Shown here: piece by piece, positions 16,058 through 23,587 of the stretch | Layout of the letters: every line of letters starts with the position of its first letter | How positions within the stretch are numbered: position 1 is the first letter of the stretch | Origin: Lelliottia wanjuensis | GTDB taxonomy: Bacteria > Pseudomonadota > Gammaproteobacteria > Enterobacterales > Enterobacteriaceae | Reading direction: 5' to 3' | Length of the DNA stretch: 64,000 nt | Assembly: GCF_030238365.1 (NCBI RefSeq) | Contig: NZ_JASSOT010000069.1 | Coordinates: 1-64,000, forward strand | Made by a program: the position numbers and the translations under genes | Notes under the pieces: generated by a model | Told to the model about the DNA's origin: nothing | What the model saw: the letters and a program-made list of their open reading frames with translations, nothing else | Databases searched by the model: none

Positions 16058-18058
16058 TCACTGGTTGTTGTCGATGCGCTCTTGCTGCTGCGCGTTTTGG
16101 GTTACTGCGTCTGCTGATTTCTGCTCAAGCTCTTTAGCCTTGAGCAACAAATCAACCTTGTTGAGTTCAATCCCTGCCATGGTCTCGGCGATCCTGGCGA
16201 GGTCGTAGAGGGCGTCGTTGTATTTCTTTTGCCCGTCCGCGCGCATGTCCTGAACCTTGGCTTCTGCCAGTTCGGTTGCGGAAATGAGGCCGCGGGTTTT
16301 AGCGATCGTGATTAGCGCCGTGAGCATTTGCTCAAGCTTGCCGGGCTTCGGCATGTCGTCAGGCGCGGTGATGTAGTGCGACACATCCTCTTGTCCGGTC
16401 GCTACGCGCAGATAGTCGGCGTAGATGTTGTAGACGTTCTCGGGCTGGAAATTCTTCGGCAGCGTGCCGAGCTGCGCGGCTTGCTCGTAGGCGGCTTTCA
16501 CGTTGGTAGCAGCTTTGGCGGCGTCGTAGGCTGATTTGATATCAGCACTCAAGCCAAGATCGGAGCGAATCAGCTTGAGCGGGATTTGCTGGCCCTCGTG
16601 CTCGATGGTGTTACCCATTTCCTGCAGTACGAGCAACATTTTGCGATAGAGCGGAATAACAAAGGTTTCCGCGACCGTCTCGGCTATCTGGTTTTCGTTA
16701 AGCTCCTGCTTATCTTGGGTGAGTGCGATCGCCGCGCCACTGGCTTGCGGGTTTTCTTCCAGCGCTTGCGCCTGTCCTGCACTCCCCTGAATTGCTGCCT
16801 GTGCCTGTTGGTCAATTTCCTGGTTAAGGAGCTGCATAGCGCGCGGAACATCGGAAACCGGGAGTTTATTAATCGCGCCAATCTTGCGAACCTCATACGC
16901 TGCACCCGCGCCGCGACTCTCTGAGAAAACTTGTAACCCCTCTTTGGTCAACTCCTGTTTGACGTACTCGTATTCACCGTATGCCACACCGTCAGCCGTG
17001 CGCTGAATGGCGCGTAAGGCGCGGGTTTTGTTGGTCTGCGCAGTGATGCACATGTCATAGAGCGACTCGGACCAGGCGGAACCGGAGACGATCGACATGC
17101 CACCCAACACCATTGGGTTAACCTCGACCTCTTCTTGAAGCAGGATTTCGGTTTCAGTGGTGACAACGTGCCAGAGCTTCGGCGTTTTACCCTTGAGACA
17201 ACCGCGCCAGTAGTGGTGAGTGATCGTGATTTCGCGGTTGTACTCGCTAAACGACATATCAGGCGCATCAACGGTTTCATTCATCGAATCAACGACAATA
17301 AGTTGCTTGCTGGTTCCCGCCGCGTCGTCAGCGTATGCGCGTTGACCGCTCATAACCCTGGACTCTGGATAGCCGCGCGCCAGAGCTTCGGCTACGGACA
17401 AATCTTCGCGGTATGCGGCGTATGGTGAGTCGTCGATATTCGTTGCTTTGGGGTGTAGGTAGAAATCTTTGAAATCAACGAGATTGAGGACAGGGAATTT
17501 GACCGTGCGAACGCCACGAATCCAGCCGCTGACGGTGTGATCATCATTGACCGTAATATCCTGGTCGATGTTGTACCCGGCTTTCATGATTACCGTGGTT
17601 TTAACCACCAGGTCAGACGCAGGAGAATTATCAAAATCGTATCTGCTCGTTTCGAATTTCTTCTCTTCGTAGCCGACGCGTGCGACCTGGTTTCCGGTTA
17701 TCAAAATCTCCTTGATAGCCGCCATATACAACAACTTGGAGTTGTTGACCTTCATTGCGGCTGTGTGTACCGCCTTAGTCACAGCCGCCGCCAGCTTGCC
17801 AGTTGTCATGGTGTCGCTATCGAATGCGACCGGGCTGCGATCGTTATCGGTGAACAGCGCCAGCACGGTTGGGTAGATGCTTTCGAATGACTCCCACATC
17901 ACGCGGGAGGCAGCGATATCCCCTTCAATTTTCTTCTCTGGGATCTCCCCCCGATATGCTTTGTATGACAGCGTGTAGCGCTCCGACACTGCCTCTTTGA
18001 AAGTTTTAGCGGATTGAAACTGCTGTTGCAGCTCAGCTAATAATTCGTTTTTGTTCAC
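16058..18058 (-). CDS. Portal protein
   Basis: A 666-residue protein. The N-terminal WESFESIYPTVLALFTDNDR, then KLLYMAAIKEILITGNQVAR with VGYEE, and the later KEGLQVFSESRGAGAAYEVR region are portal features seen in podovirus portals with long stem and crown parts. The C-terminal third is a helical barrel with repeated Ala/Gln segments. It overlaps the large terminase by four bases, the usual gene order. Its length is consistent with a P22-type or longer portal. Confidence 0.85.
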   Translation of the reverse strand: MNKNELLAELQQQFQSAKTFKEAVSERYTLSYKAYRGEIPEKKIEGDIAASRVMWESFESIYPTVLALFTDNDRSPVAFDSDTMTTGKLAAAVTKAVHTAAMKVNNSKLLYMAAIKEILITGNQVARVGYEEKKFETSRYDFDNSPASDLVVKTTVIMKAGYNIDQDITVNDDHTVSGWIRGVRTVKFPVLNLVDFKDFYLHPKATNIDDSPYAAYREDLSVAEALARGYPESRVMSGQRAYADDAAGTSKQLIVVDSMNETVDAPDMSFSEYNREITITHHYWRGCLKGKTPKLWHVVTTETEILLQEEVEVNPMVLGGMSIVSGSAWSESLYDMCITAQTNKTRALRAIQRTADGVAYGEYEYVKQELTKEGLQVFSESRGAGAAYEVRKIGAINKLPVSDVPRAMQLLNQEIDQQAQAAIQGSAGQAQALEENPQASGAAIALTQDKQELNENQIAETVAETFVIPLYRKMLLVLQEMGNTIEHEGQQIPLKLIRSDLGLSADIKSAYDAAKAATNVKAAYEQAAQLGTLPKNFQPENVYNIYADYLRVATGQEDVSHYITAPDDMPKPGKLEQMLTALITIAKTRGLISATELAEAKVQDMRADGQKKYNDALYDLARIAETMAGIELNKVDLLLKAKELEQKSADAVTQNAQQQERIDNNQ

Positions 18059-19704
18059 AGGCTAAAGGCTCCCAATGCGCGTTTATATGGGCTGTTGTCT
18101 TCGTAAACCTCTTCATAGTCAACGCCGCGTACAGCCTCATAGAGGTAGTTGCCGTCGAACTCAACGCGCGTGACTGCATAACGCATTGCGTCCATGAAGT
18201 GGTCGTTCTTTGGTGATGGGATCGTACGTTTACCCTCTTTCACCCACTGATAGAGGCGCAGTTCGCGGAGCGTCTCTGTGCAGGTTGAGAAGATTTTAAA
18301 ATCGCCGTCTTGAAACCACTGAGCCACCAGCGCAATAGAGCCGGTCTTGCTCTTGCGGTTCGTTTCGTGAGGGATTTGGGTTTCGTGCAGCGTCCAGGTT
18401 GTCGGGCGCATGTTGGCCCCCTGGTCGCGCATGATGGTTGAGCGGGTTTGCTGCGTACCGGATTGCACGCCGTCGCCGTCCGATGGGGCCATGGTCGAGA
18501 TAGACGGATAACCCAGCGCCGCGAACTCACTATCATCAGTGCCGCTGTTTTCCTGCCAGTCCTTCGGCGCGCGTCCAATCAGCTTGCAAGCCATGTAATC
18601 AGGCATATGGGAATTCGCATATTGCTCGCGATCCATCTCGCTAGACCACTCAGCAAAGAGGTACTTTTTGCCCGTGTCTGGGTCAAAGGCCACCATCACC
18701 ACGATTGACGGGTCAGAGATTCCGGTATAACCGAAGTCCAGCGCCGCCAGCACGCGCCAGTGCGACGGAATGACGAACGGCGCGCAGGTGATTTGCTCGT
18801 CGCCATAGGGGTAGATAGCACCCACTCCGACAACCGGAATTCCCTTCGAGCGCATCTTGCGTTGGAAATATGGGATCAGCGCCAGCATTTCGGCTTTGTC
18901 TTCTTCGCTCAGGTGCGGTGCGTCGTCCCACGTTGCATTCAAGAAGAATATCTTGCCCGTGTCGTCATCGCGGCAGCGTGCGTAGAAGTCAGTAACCCCA
19001 ACTTCTGGCGTGGCCGTCACCGCTACAATTCCGCGCGTTGTCGTGGTTCGCGTGGTGCATTGAGCGATAAGCGCGTCTTCCTTCTCGGATTGCTCGTCAA
19101 CCCACGCATAGACGATCGCTTGCCCCATCAGTACGGATTCGTCTTGCGTTGCCGAGTAGAAGTGAACCTCGCTTTCTTCGCCTGATACATGGAAGACGCG
19201 GAAAGACTTCACCGACTCGCCGTCACACACGAACGACTCGAAGTTGATGCGCTCGCGGGGGATTGATCCAGAGCCGAAGAGGTGTTTTTGTCGGGCGTCG
19301 CTTGTCCCGAGTAGCTCCTTTTGCAGAACTTTACGCGTTGATTCCGCTGATACGCCGATCGCCCAGAGGATGCCAGGCGCACTCACGTAGCCAGGCCACC
19401 AGGCTGGATAACAACCTGTCGCATGATAGGCAAACTCCACCGCGCCGCCGTAGGTCTTGCCAATACGGTTGGCAGCAGAGAGCAAGCGGAGACGGAACCG
19501 GCAACCGGATTCGAACCACTTACGCTGGTAGTCATACGGCTCGAAGAAATCAACCGCGTAGAACTTGTTGAAGTACCGCGCCGCCTGGACAACGTGGAAG
19601 TTATTGCGCATAGCCTCAACACCAGCACGGCAGATCACCGTTGCCAGCTTGCGAACCTTATCGCGGTATTCGCGGGTTGTGGCGTCGTGCGCTGTCTGAC
19701 TCAC
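18055..19704 (-). CDS. Terminase large subunit
   Basis: A 549-residue packaging ATPase-nuclease. The Walker A-like sequence is LLSAANRIGKTYGGAVEF (about residues 74-91), with Walker B at AIVYAWVDEQSEKED and the coupling motif VAVTATPE downstream. The RNase H-fold nuclease region starts VLAALDFGYTG and ends near KNDHFMDAMRYAV. The small subunit gene overlaps by four bases upstream and the portal by four downstream. Type (headful or cos) cannot be decided here. Confidence 0.92.
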   Translation of the reverse strand: MSQTAHDATTREYRDKVRKLATVICRAGVEAMRNNFHVVQAARYFNKFYAVDFFEPYDYQRKWFESGCRFRLRLLSAANRIGKTYGGAVEFAYHATGCYPAWWPGYVSAPGILWAIGVSAESTRKVLQKELLGTSDARQKHLFGSGSIPRERINFESFVCDGESVKSFRVFHVSGEESEVHFYSATQDESVLMGQAIVYAWVDEQSEKEDALIAQCTTRTTTTRGIVAVTATPEVGVTDFYARCRDDDTGKIFFLNATWDDAPHLSEEDKAEMLALIPYFQRKMRSKGIPVVGVGAIYPYGDEQITCAPFVIPSHWRVLAALDFGYTGISDPSIVVMVAFDPDTGKKYLFAEWSSEMDREQYANSHMPDYMACKLIGRAPKDWQENSGTDDSEFAALGYPSISTMAPSDGDGVQSGTQQTRSTIMRDQGANMRPTTWTLHETQIPHETNRKSKTGSIALVAQWFQDGDFKIFSTCTETLRELRLYQWVKEGKRTIPSPKNDHFMDAMRYAVTRVEFDGNYLYEAVRGVDYEEVYEDNSPYKRALGAFSL

Positions 19705-20207
19705 AGGTCAACCCCGAACTCTTTCGCCACTCGCGCCAACTCGTCATCTTCAACGATGTTGGAATCACTGGCGATACTGATGCGCTGGTCTGCATCCACC
19801 AGAGACGGGGCCATATTCAGCACGCGTAGCGCCGCGGTTGAGAGGTTGGCGAATGCTGTGTCTTTGAGCGTCGGCTTGCCGAGGCGATCGAAGATTGCTT
19901 GCATGAGTCCGCCGTTTGCCATGTATACCGCCGTCTCTTCGTCGAGAGCAGCAGCACGATTGGACGCGGCGCGGCTATTGCGGTAGGCGGCGTAGCGGGA
20001 AAACTGCTTAACAGTTGGCAACCCGCGCGGAGGTGCAAAGCCATGCTCGCGCATCTCTTCGAGTAGCGCTTTGGCTTCGGCACTCAGCAGAATATCACGG
20101 CCCTTGAGGGTGTTTGACTCTTTGAGTTGCTGTTTATCGGGGATCGCACAAGCGGCATTGCGGCGCTTGCGTGCTTGTTCCCGGATTTTGTTGGCTTTTG
20201 TTGCCAT
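19701..20207 (-). CDS. Terminase small subunit
   Basis: A 168-residue protein, basic and helical at the N-terminus (MATKANKIREQARKRRNAAC) with an acidic C-terminal end. Position upstream of and overlapping the large subunit gives the assignment. No distinct helix-turn-helix was seen. It starts next to the noncoding region 20208-20733, a plausible place for the packaging start. Confidence 0.75.
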   Translation of the reverse strand: MATKANKIREQARKRRNAACAIPDKQQLKESNTLKGRDILLSAEAKALLEEMREHGFAPPRGLPTVKQFSRYAAYRNSRAASNRAAALDEETAVYMANGGLMQAIFDRLGKPTLKDTAFANLSTAALRVLNMAPSLVDADQRISIASDSNIVEDDELARVAKEFGVDL

Positions 20208-20733
20208 TGCAAACGCTCTTAACTAATCGGCATCCTGCCGAGCGCTGCGAAAAAAAAATATATTTGAGCCACCAGCCGCCGGGCGGGTTTTCAATCCGCG
20301 CCTCAAAGCAACCGAGGGAGCTTAACAGAGACGAAGGTTAACGCTTTATCGCGCAACCTCGTCCCCGTCGTGTTGAATGCGTCTCAGAAGTTTCCCTTCG
20401 ATCACCCAACATTAGCCCCGGCGATGCCATACCGGACTAAACACCATTCTTCACCCGTGGCAGTGGGCTACCGCGCCGTGGTGCTAGCTCTCCGCTTTTC
20501 CCGTGACTCAACACGCGAGCGAATACGCATAACGAACAGCGCCGGGGGCGTGGCGTTCATTCATGTACCCCCGTTCCCTTACTGCACCCATGCAACCTGG
20601 CTCTATTGGACGCCTCAACGCTAAGTGCAGCTCTACCCCGGACTACTTACCGGGGCAGCAAGATCGCAATGTGATCTCTTTTTTAGGATGGGATAAACAG
20701 ATTTACTTTGTCAATTCGACACGACTAATGCAC
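20208..20733 (+). other. Structured noncoding region between integrase and terminase
   Basis: No convincing gene is present. Several strong potential stems lie on the plus strand: GACGAAGGTT with AACCTCGTC (20330-20363), CGGGGG with CCCCCG (20542-20573), CTGCAC with GTGCAG (20582-20630), CCCCGG with CCGGGG (20637-20655), and AGATC with GATCT followed by a T-run (20661-20684). The last looks like a plus-strand terminator although no plus-strand gene is present. The region may hold a structured RNA, the phage packaging site, or both. Confidence 0.5.
20661..20684 (+). terminator. Orphan plus-strand terminator-like hairpin
   Basis: A five-base stem AGATC/GATCT is followed after one C by TTTTTT. 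Every gene around is on the minus strand, so it would end an unannotated plus-strand transcript. Confidence 0.5.
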
Positions 20734-21816
20734 CTAGTCGCCTTTTGCGCGTTCGCGCTGGAGCTGCGCAAAGCGATCGTGAAGGGTTTGCGGGTACATT
20801 TCGCGATAAACGGTCCAGAGTGTTTTTAAATTCTTATGCCCTGTAACTTGCGCGGTTTCCTCAACAGAGAACCCCAATTCAAATAGACGGCTAGCAGCCT
20901 CCCTGCGCATGTCGTGAAATCTAATATCAGGAATATTTAATCTATCCCGTGTTCTACGGAATATCTCTGTAATGGTATTGGGTTTATATGGAAATATCCT
21001 GTCGCTTATTCTTGGCTGCTCAATAAGCAAATCCCACGCACGACCAAGCAAGGGCACAACCATATGATTACCAATCTTTTTTCTTGGATCTTTCCTGTCC
21101 CTTACAATTACAGACCTATTATCAAAATCAACGTCAGCCCATTTTATTTGGCATATCTCACCACGGCGCATACATGAATAGACGGCGAATTCAAAAACGT
21201 CATGATATCTAATTCCAAGCGGGGAATTTTTAAACGCTAGCGTTAGATTCTCATGCAGTAAATTAAATTCTTCCCTTGTTGGGCGGCGGTTTCTTTTATC
21301 AGATGGGGTGATTATATTTCTTGTGTATAGATACAATTTTGCAGCCTCAAGCTCACCCGGCAGCGAACGCACATCATAGAAAGGGTGGGCGAGATCTAGA
21401 ACGTTTTTGAGGTACGAAAGCTCAGTGGCAAGCGTTGAGGGCTTGATCGCCTCGCGCCGCATGCGCGCGTAGTCAACATAGAGATTCATAGTGATATCAG
21501 TAAGCAACATATCTGCCAGGGAAGAGCGCATAATCGACCTTAAGGAAGATTTTTTGCTATCGCTTTTGTACATGCTGTCATCATTGATATATCGCGTGAG
21601 AAGTTCGCGCAGAGTGATTCCAGGCTCCTTCTTCTCCAATCCTCCCGCCTCTATATCTGCTACACGTAGAGCGCCCCAGGAGCGAGCCAGGGGTAAACGC
21701 GGGAATGTTTTGTTTTCCCGGTGGACATATTCACCACCTTTCTTAACACCCACCGTCACGCGATAGCGGGTTACACCCTTCGCCGTGATCCTCTTTTCAA
21801 TCGTGTAAAAAGCCAT
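20734..21816 (-). CDS. int: Phage integrase, tyrosine recombinase
   Basis: A 360-residue protein from the ATG at 21816 (MAFYTIEKRITAKGVTRYRV), preferred over an upstream start that adds 31 unusual residues. The N-terminal arm-binding domain is followed by a core-binding segment (about 85-180) and the catalytic domain. Visible catalytic residues are Arg in SCMRRGEICQIKW, HxxR in RFHDMRREAASRLF, His in TGHKNLKTLW and the Tyr nucleophile in TVYREMYP. Its 5' end faces the host gene asr, so the attachment site lies upstream of int and the integrase promoter must be in the 155 bases left of the asr promoter. Confidence 0.92.
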   Translation of the reverse strand: MAFYTIEKRITAKGVTRYRVTVGVKKGGEYVHRENKTFPRLPLARSWGALRVADIEAGGLEKKEPGITLRELLTRYINDDSMYKSDSKKSSLRSIMRSSLADMLLTDITMNLYVDYARMRREAIKPSTLATELSYLKNVLDLAHPFYDVRSLPGELEAAKLYLYTRNIITPSDKRNRRPTREEFNLLHENLTLAFKNSPLGIRYHDVFEFAVYSCMRRGEICQIKWADVDFDNRSVIVRDRKDPRKKIGNHMVVPLLGRAWDLLIEQPRISDRIFPYKPNTITEIFRRTRDRLNIPDIRFHDMRREAASRLFELGFSVEETAQVTGHKNLKTLWTVYREMYPQTLHDRFAQLQRERAKGD

Positions 21817-21970
21817 CGCAATTCCCGCCCTGTGGGGGTACTCCGCGGGGTGCCGCCCCGCGTGATTTATCAATAAATATACAATAATCGTGGGTAAACA
21901 CACTGACAAGGCAAGGAGTGCTTTCTAATCGCATTGATTTTTAAGGATAAAATTAAGGCGATAAGTTTCG

Positions 21971-21984
21971 TACATACGGTTACA
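21971..21984 (+). promoter_or_regulatory. RstA box upstream of asr
   Basis: TACATACGGTTACA matches the RstA consensus TACATNTNGTTACA at 11 of the 12 defined positions. asr is a known RstA target in E. coli, and rstA and rstB are in this window (53359-55855). The prophage ends just before this site, leaving the asr promoter whole. Confidence 0.75.
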
Positions 21985-22088
21985 CGCCGATACCAATGAC
22001 TCACGGAAGCCTCGAATCCATAAGGATATAGTTATTTCAACGGCCCCGCAGTGGGGTTAAATGAGAAACCAAATTCGAGGGTATGAGA

Positions 22089-22487
22089 ATGAAAAAAGTA
22101 TTAGCTCTGGTTGTTGCCGCTGCTATGGGTCTGTCTTCTGCTGCGTTTGCTGCTGATGCTGCAACGTCTGCTACCCCAGCTCCGGCTGCTGCTGCGACCA
22201 CTAAAGCGGCGCCAGCAAAAACTGTGCACCACAAAAAACACAAGAAAGCCGCTGTAGAGCAGAAAGCTCAAGCCGCTAAAAAGCACCACAAAAAAGCAGC
22301 AACCAAACCAGCAGCAACCACCACCACTGCTGCGCCAACTGAGCAGAAAGCCCAGGCTGCGAAGAAACACCACAAGAAAGCGGCTGCTAAACCTGCTGTA
22401 GAGCAGAAAGCTCAGGCTGCTAAAAAGCACCACAAAAAAGCAACCAAACACGAAGCCGCTAAACCAGCTGCACAGCCAGCTGCATAA
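22089..22487 (+). CDS. asr: Acid shock protein Asr
   Basis: A 132-residue precursor. It has a signal peptide ([21 protein letters not shown]) and a very basic repeat region with Lys/His clusters (several copies of [14 protein letters not shown]). It ends KPAAQPAA, as E. coli Asr does. The ATG at 22089 is preferred because CGAGGG lies seven bases upstream; another ATG at 22083 is too close to that site. Asr is periplasmic and strongly induced by external acid through RstA. The repeat number is higher than in E. coli. Confidence 0.95.
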   Translation: MKKVLALVVAAAMGLSSAAFAADAATSATPAPAAAATTKAAPAKTVHHKKHKKAAVEQKAQAAKKHHKKAATKPAATTTTAAPTEQKAQAAKKHHKKAAAKPAVEQKAQAAKKHHKKATKHEAAKPAAQPAA

Positions 22488-22530
22488 GCCAACTCGTTAA
22501 ACCGTGCCCCTCGCGGGCACGTTGCTAAAC

Positions 22531-22565
22531 CGGCGCTGAGTGGTTTTCCCCGGCGCCGTTTTTTT
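22531..22565 (+). terminator. asr terminator
   Basis: Stem CGGCGC/GCGCCG followed by TTTTTTT, 44 bases after the asr stop. A small GTGCCC/GGGCAC hairpin lies just upstream at 22504-22520. Confidence 0.85.
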
Positions 22566-22578
22566 ATCCGGAGGGCGT

Positions 22579-22662
22579 ATGCTGCGGCGCTATCGGTTTG
22601 AGTTCATTCTTATCACGCTTATTTTATGCGCGATTATCGCCAGCATGTTTTACCTTTCCTGA
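22579..22662 (+). CDS. ydgU: Small membrane protein YdgU
   Basis: A 27-residue protein, MLRRYRFEFILITLILCAII then ASMFYLS. It has one transmembrane helix after a basic start, exactly the length of E. coli YdgU and in the same place between asr and ydgD. A strong CCGGAGGG ribosome site precedes the ATG. Function unknown. Confidence 0.85.
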   Translation: MLRRYRFEFILITLILCAIIASMFYLS

Positions 22663-22764
22663 ATGTAGCACGCTGATTTTACTCCCACTTTAACGCCGTC
22701 CCGTCTATAGTATTTTCACAGGGTTCAACTTTTTATAATCATAATTACCCCACCAGAGTGTGAT

Positions 22765-23586
22765 ATGCGGAAAACTGTTGTGTTGTTACTGGGAACGTTC
22801 TGTCTCTTTTCTGGCCTGACACATGCGGACGATGGCGACGATAGCGCCATTGATGCGAAAGAGATCAAAACGCTGTTTTTTGGTCATGATGACCGCACGC
22901 GTGTCGCCGATCCAACCCAGGCTCCCTGGGATGCTATCGGGCAGCTGGAAACCGCCAGCGGCAACTTGTGCACTGCGACCCTGATTTCTCCTCACCTGGC
23001 GCTGACTGCCGGGCACTGTTTACTGATCCCACCGAAAGGCAAGCCTGACAAGGCCGTTGCCTTGCGCTTTATCTCCAAAAAAGGCGTCTGGCGCTATGAG
23101 ATCCACGGCGTCGAAGGCCGTGTCGATCCGTCACTGGGGAAACGCTTGAAGCCGGACGGAGATGGCTGGATTGTGCCGCCTGCGGCAGCCGAGTGGGATT
23201 TTGGTCTGATTGTTCTGCGCTATCCCCCATCGGGGATCACCCCGCTGCCGTTGTTTGACGGCGACAAAGCGGCGCTGACGGCAGCCTTAAAAACGGCCGA
23301 CCGTAAGGTGACGCAATCGGGTTATCCGGTCGATCACCTGGATTCGCTTTACACGCACACGGACTGCATCGTCACCGGTTGGGCGCAAAACAGCGTCTTG
23401 TCCCACCAGTGCGATACGTTGCCGGGCGATAGCGGCTCGCCATTGATGCTCAAAACCGACAACGGCTGGCAGCTGATTGGCGTGCAAAGTTCGGCACCTG
23501 CGGCCAAAGACCGCTGGCGCGCCGATAACCGGGCGTTATCTGTGACAGGTTTTCGGGAAAAACTGGAAGCGCTGGCACAGGAATAG
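22765..23586 (+). CDS. ydgD: Trypsin-like serine protease YdgD
   Basis: A 273-residue exported protein with a signal peptide ([21 protein letters not shown]). The catalytic triad is visible: His in LTAGHCL, Asp in [10 protein letters not shown] and Ser in [11 protein letters not shown]. Cysteines around NLCTATL and SHQCDTL suggest disulfides. Gene order asr-ydgU-ydgD matches E. coli. It abuts the convergent GGDEF gene by one base. Confidence 0.9.
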   Translation: MRKTVVLLLGTFCLFSGLTHADDGDDSAIDAKEIKTLFFGHDDRTRVADPTQAPWDAIGQLETASGNLCTATLISPHLALTAGHCLLIPPKGKPDKAVALRFISKKGVWRYEIHGVEGRVDPSLGKRLKPDGDGWIVPPAAAEWDFGLIVLRYPPSGITPLPLFDGDKAALTAALKTADRKVTQSGYPVDHLDSLYTHTDCIVTGWAQNSVLSHQCDTLPGDSGSPLMLKTDNGWQLIGVQSSAPAAKDRWRADNRALSVTGFREKLEALAQE

Positions 23587-23587
23587 C

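Larger units (their letters stand above)
1..21900. mobile_element. Temperate podovirus-like prophage (right part, left end outside window)
   Basis: A continuous minus-strand array holds integrase, small and large terminase, portal, scaffold-like, ejection, capsid, adaptor and tail genes, ending beside the host gene asr. No tape-measure gene, sheath or long-tail genes are present, and the internal virion-like proteins plus nozzle-like protein point to a short-tailed phage. The major capsid protein resembles the SU10 family. Genes overlap by 1-17 bases in most places, as in a single late transcript. Repressor, replication and lysis genes are not visible, so the prophage must continue left of base 1. 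The right boundary lies between the integrase start at 21816 and the asr promoter at about 21970; the exact att core could not be seen because the left junction is missing. Confidence 0.92.

Noticed and set aside
20208-20733. Possible tRNA gene in the structured region
   Set aside because: GGTAGAGC and TTCAATCC fragments recall D and T arms, but no cloverleaf with a CCA-end or anticodon stem could be folded on either strand.
126-20780. High frequency of the palindrome CGATCG in the prophage (for example 347, 1661, 3874, 4285, 4525, 5133)
   Set aside because: The host half also has many copies, so the excess seems about two- to three-fold at most by eye. No function could be argued without a proper count.
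20370-20829. Plus-strand open frames in the noncoding region
   Set aside because: They have no ribosome site, odd composition and overlap the integrase end and the hairpins; they look like chance frames.
22089-22487. Repeats in asr as a CRISPR or tandem-repeat element
   Set aside because: The repeats encode the known Lys/His-rich segments of Asr and have no spacers.
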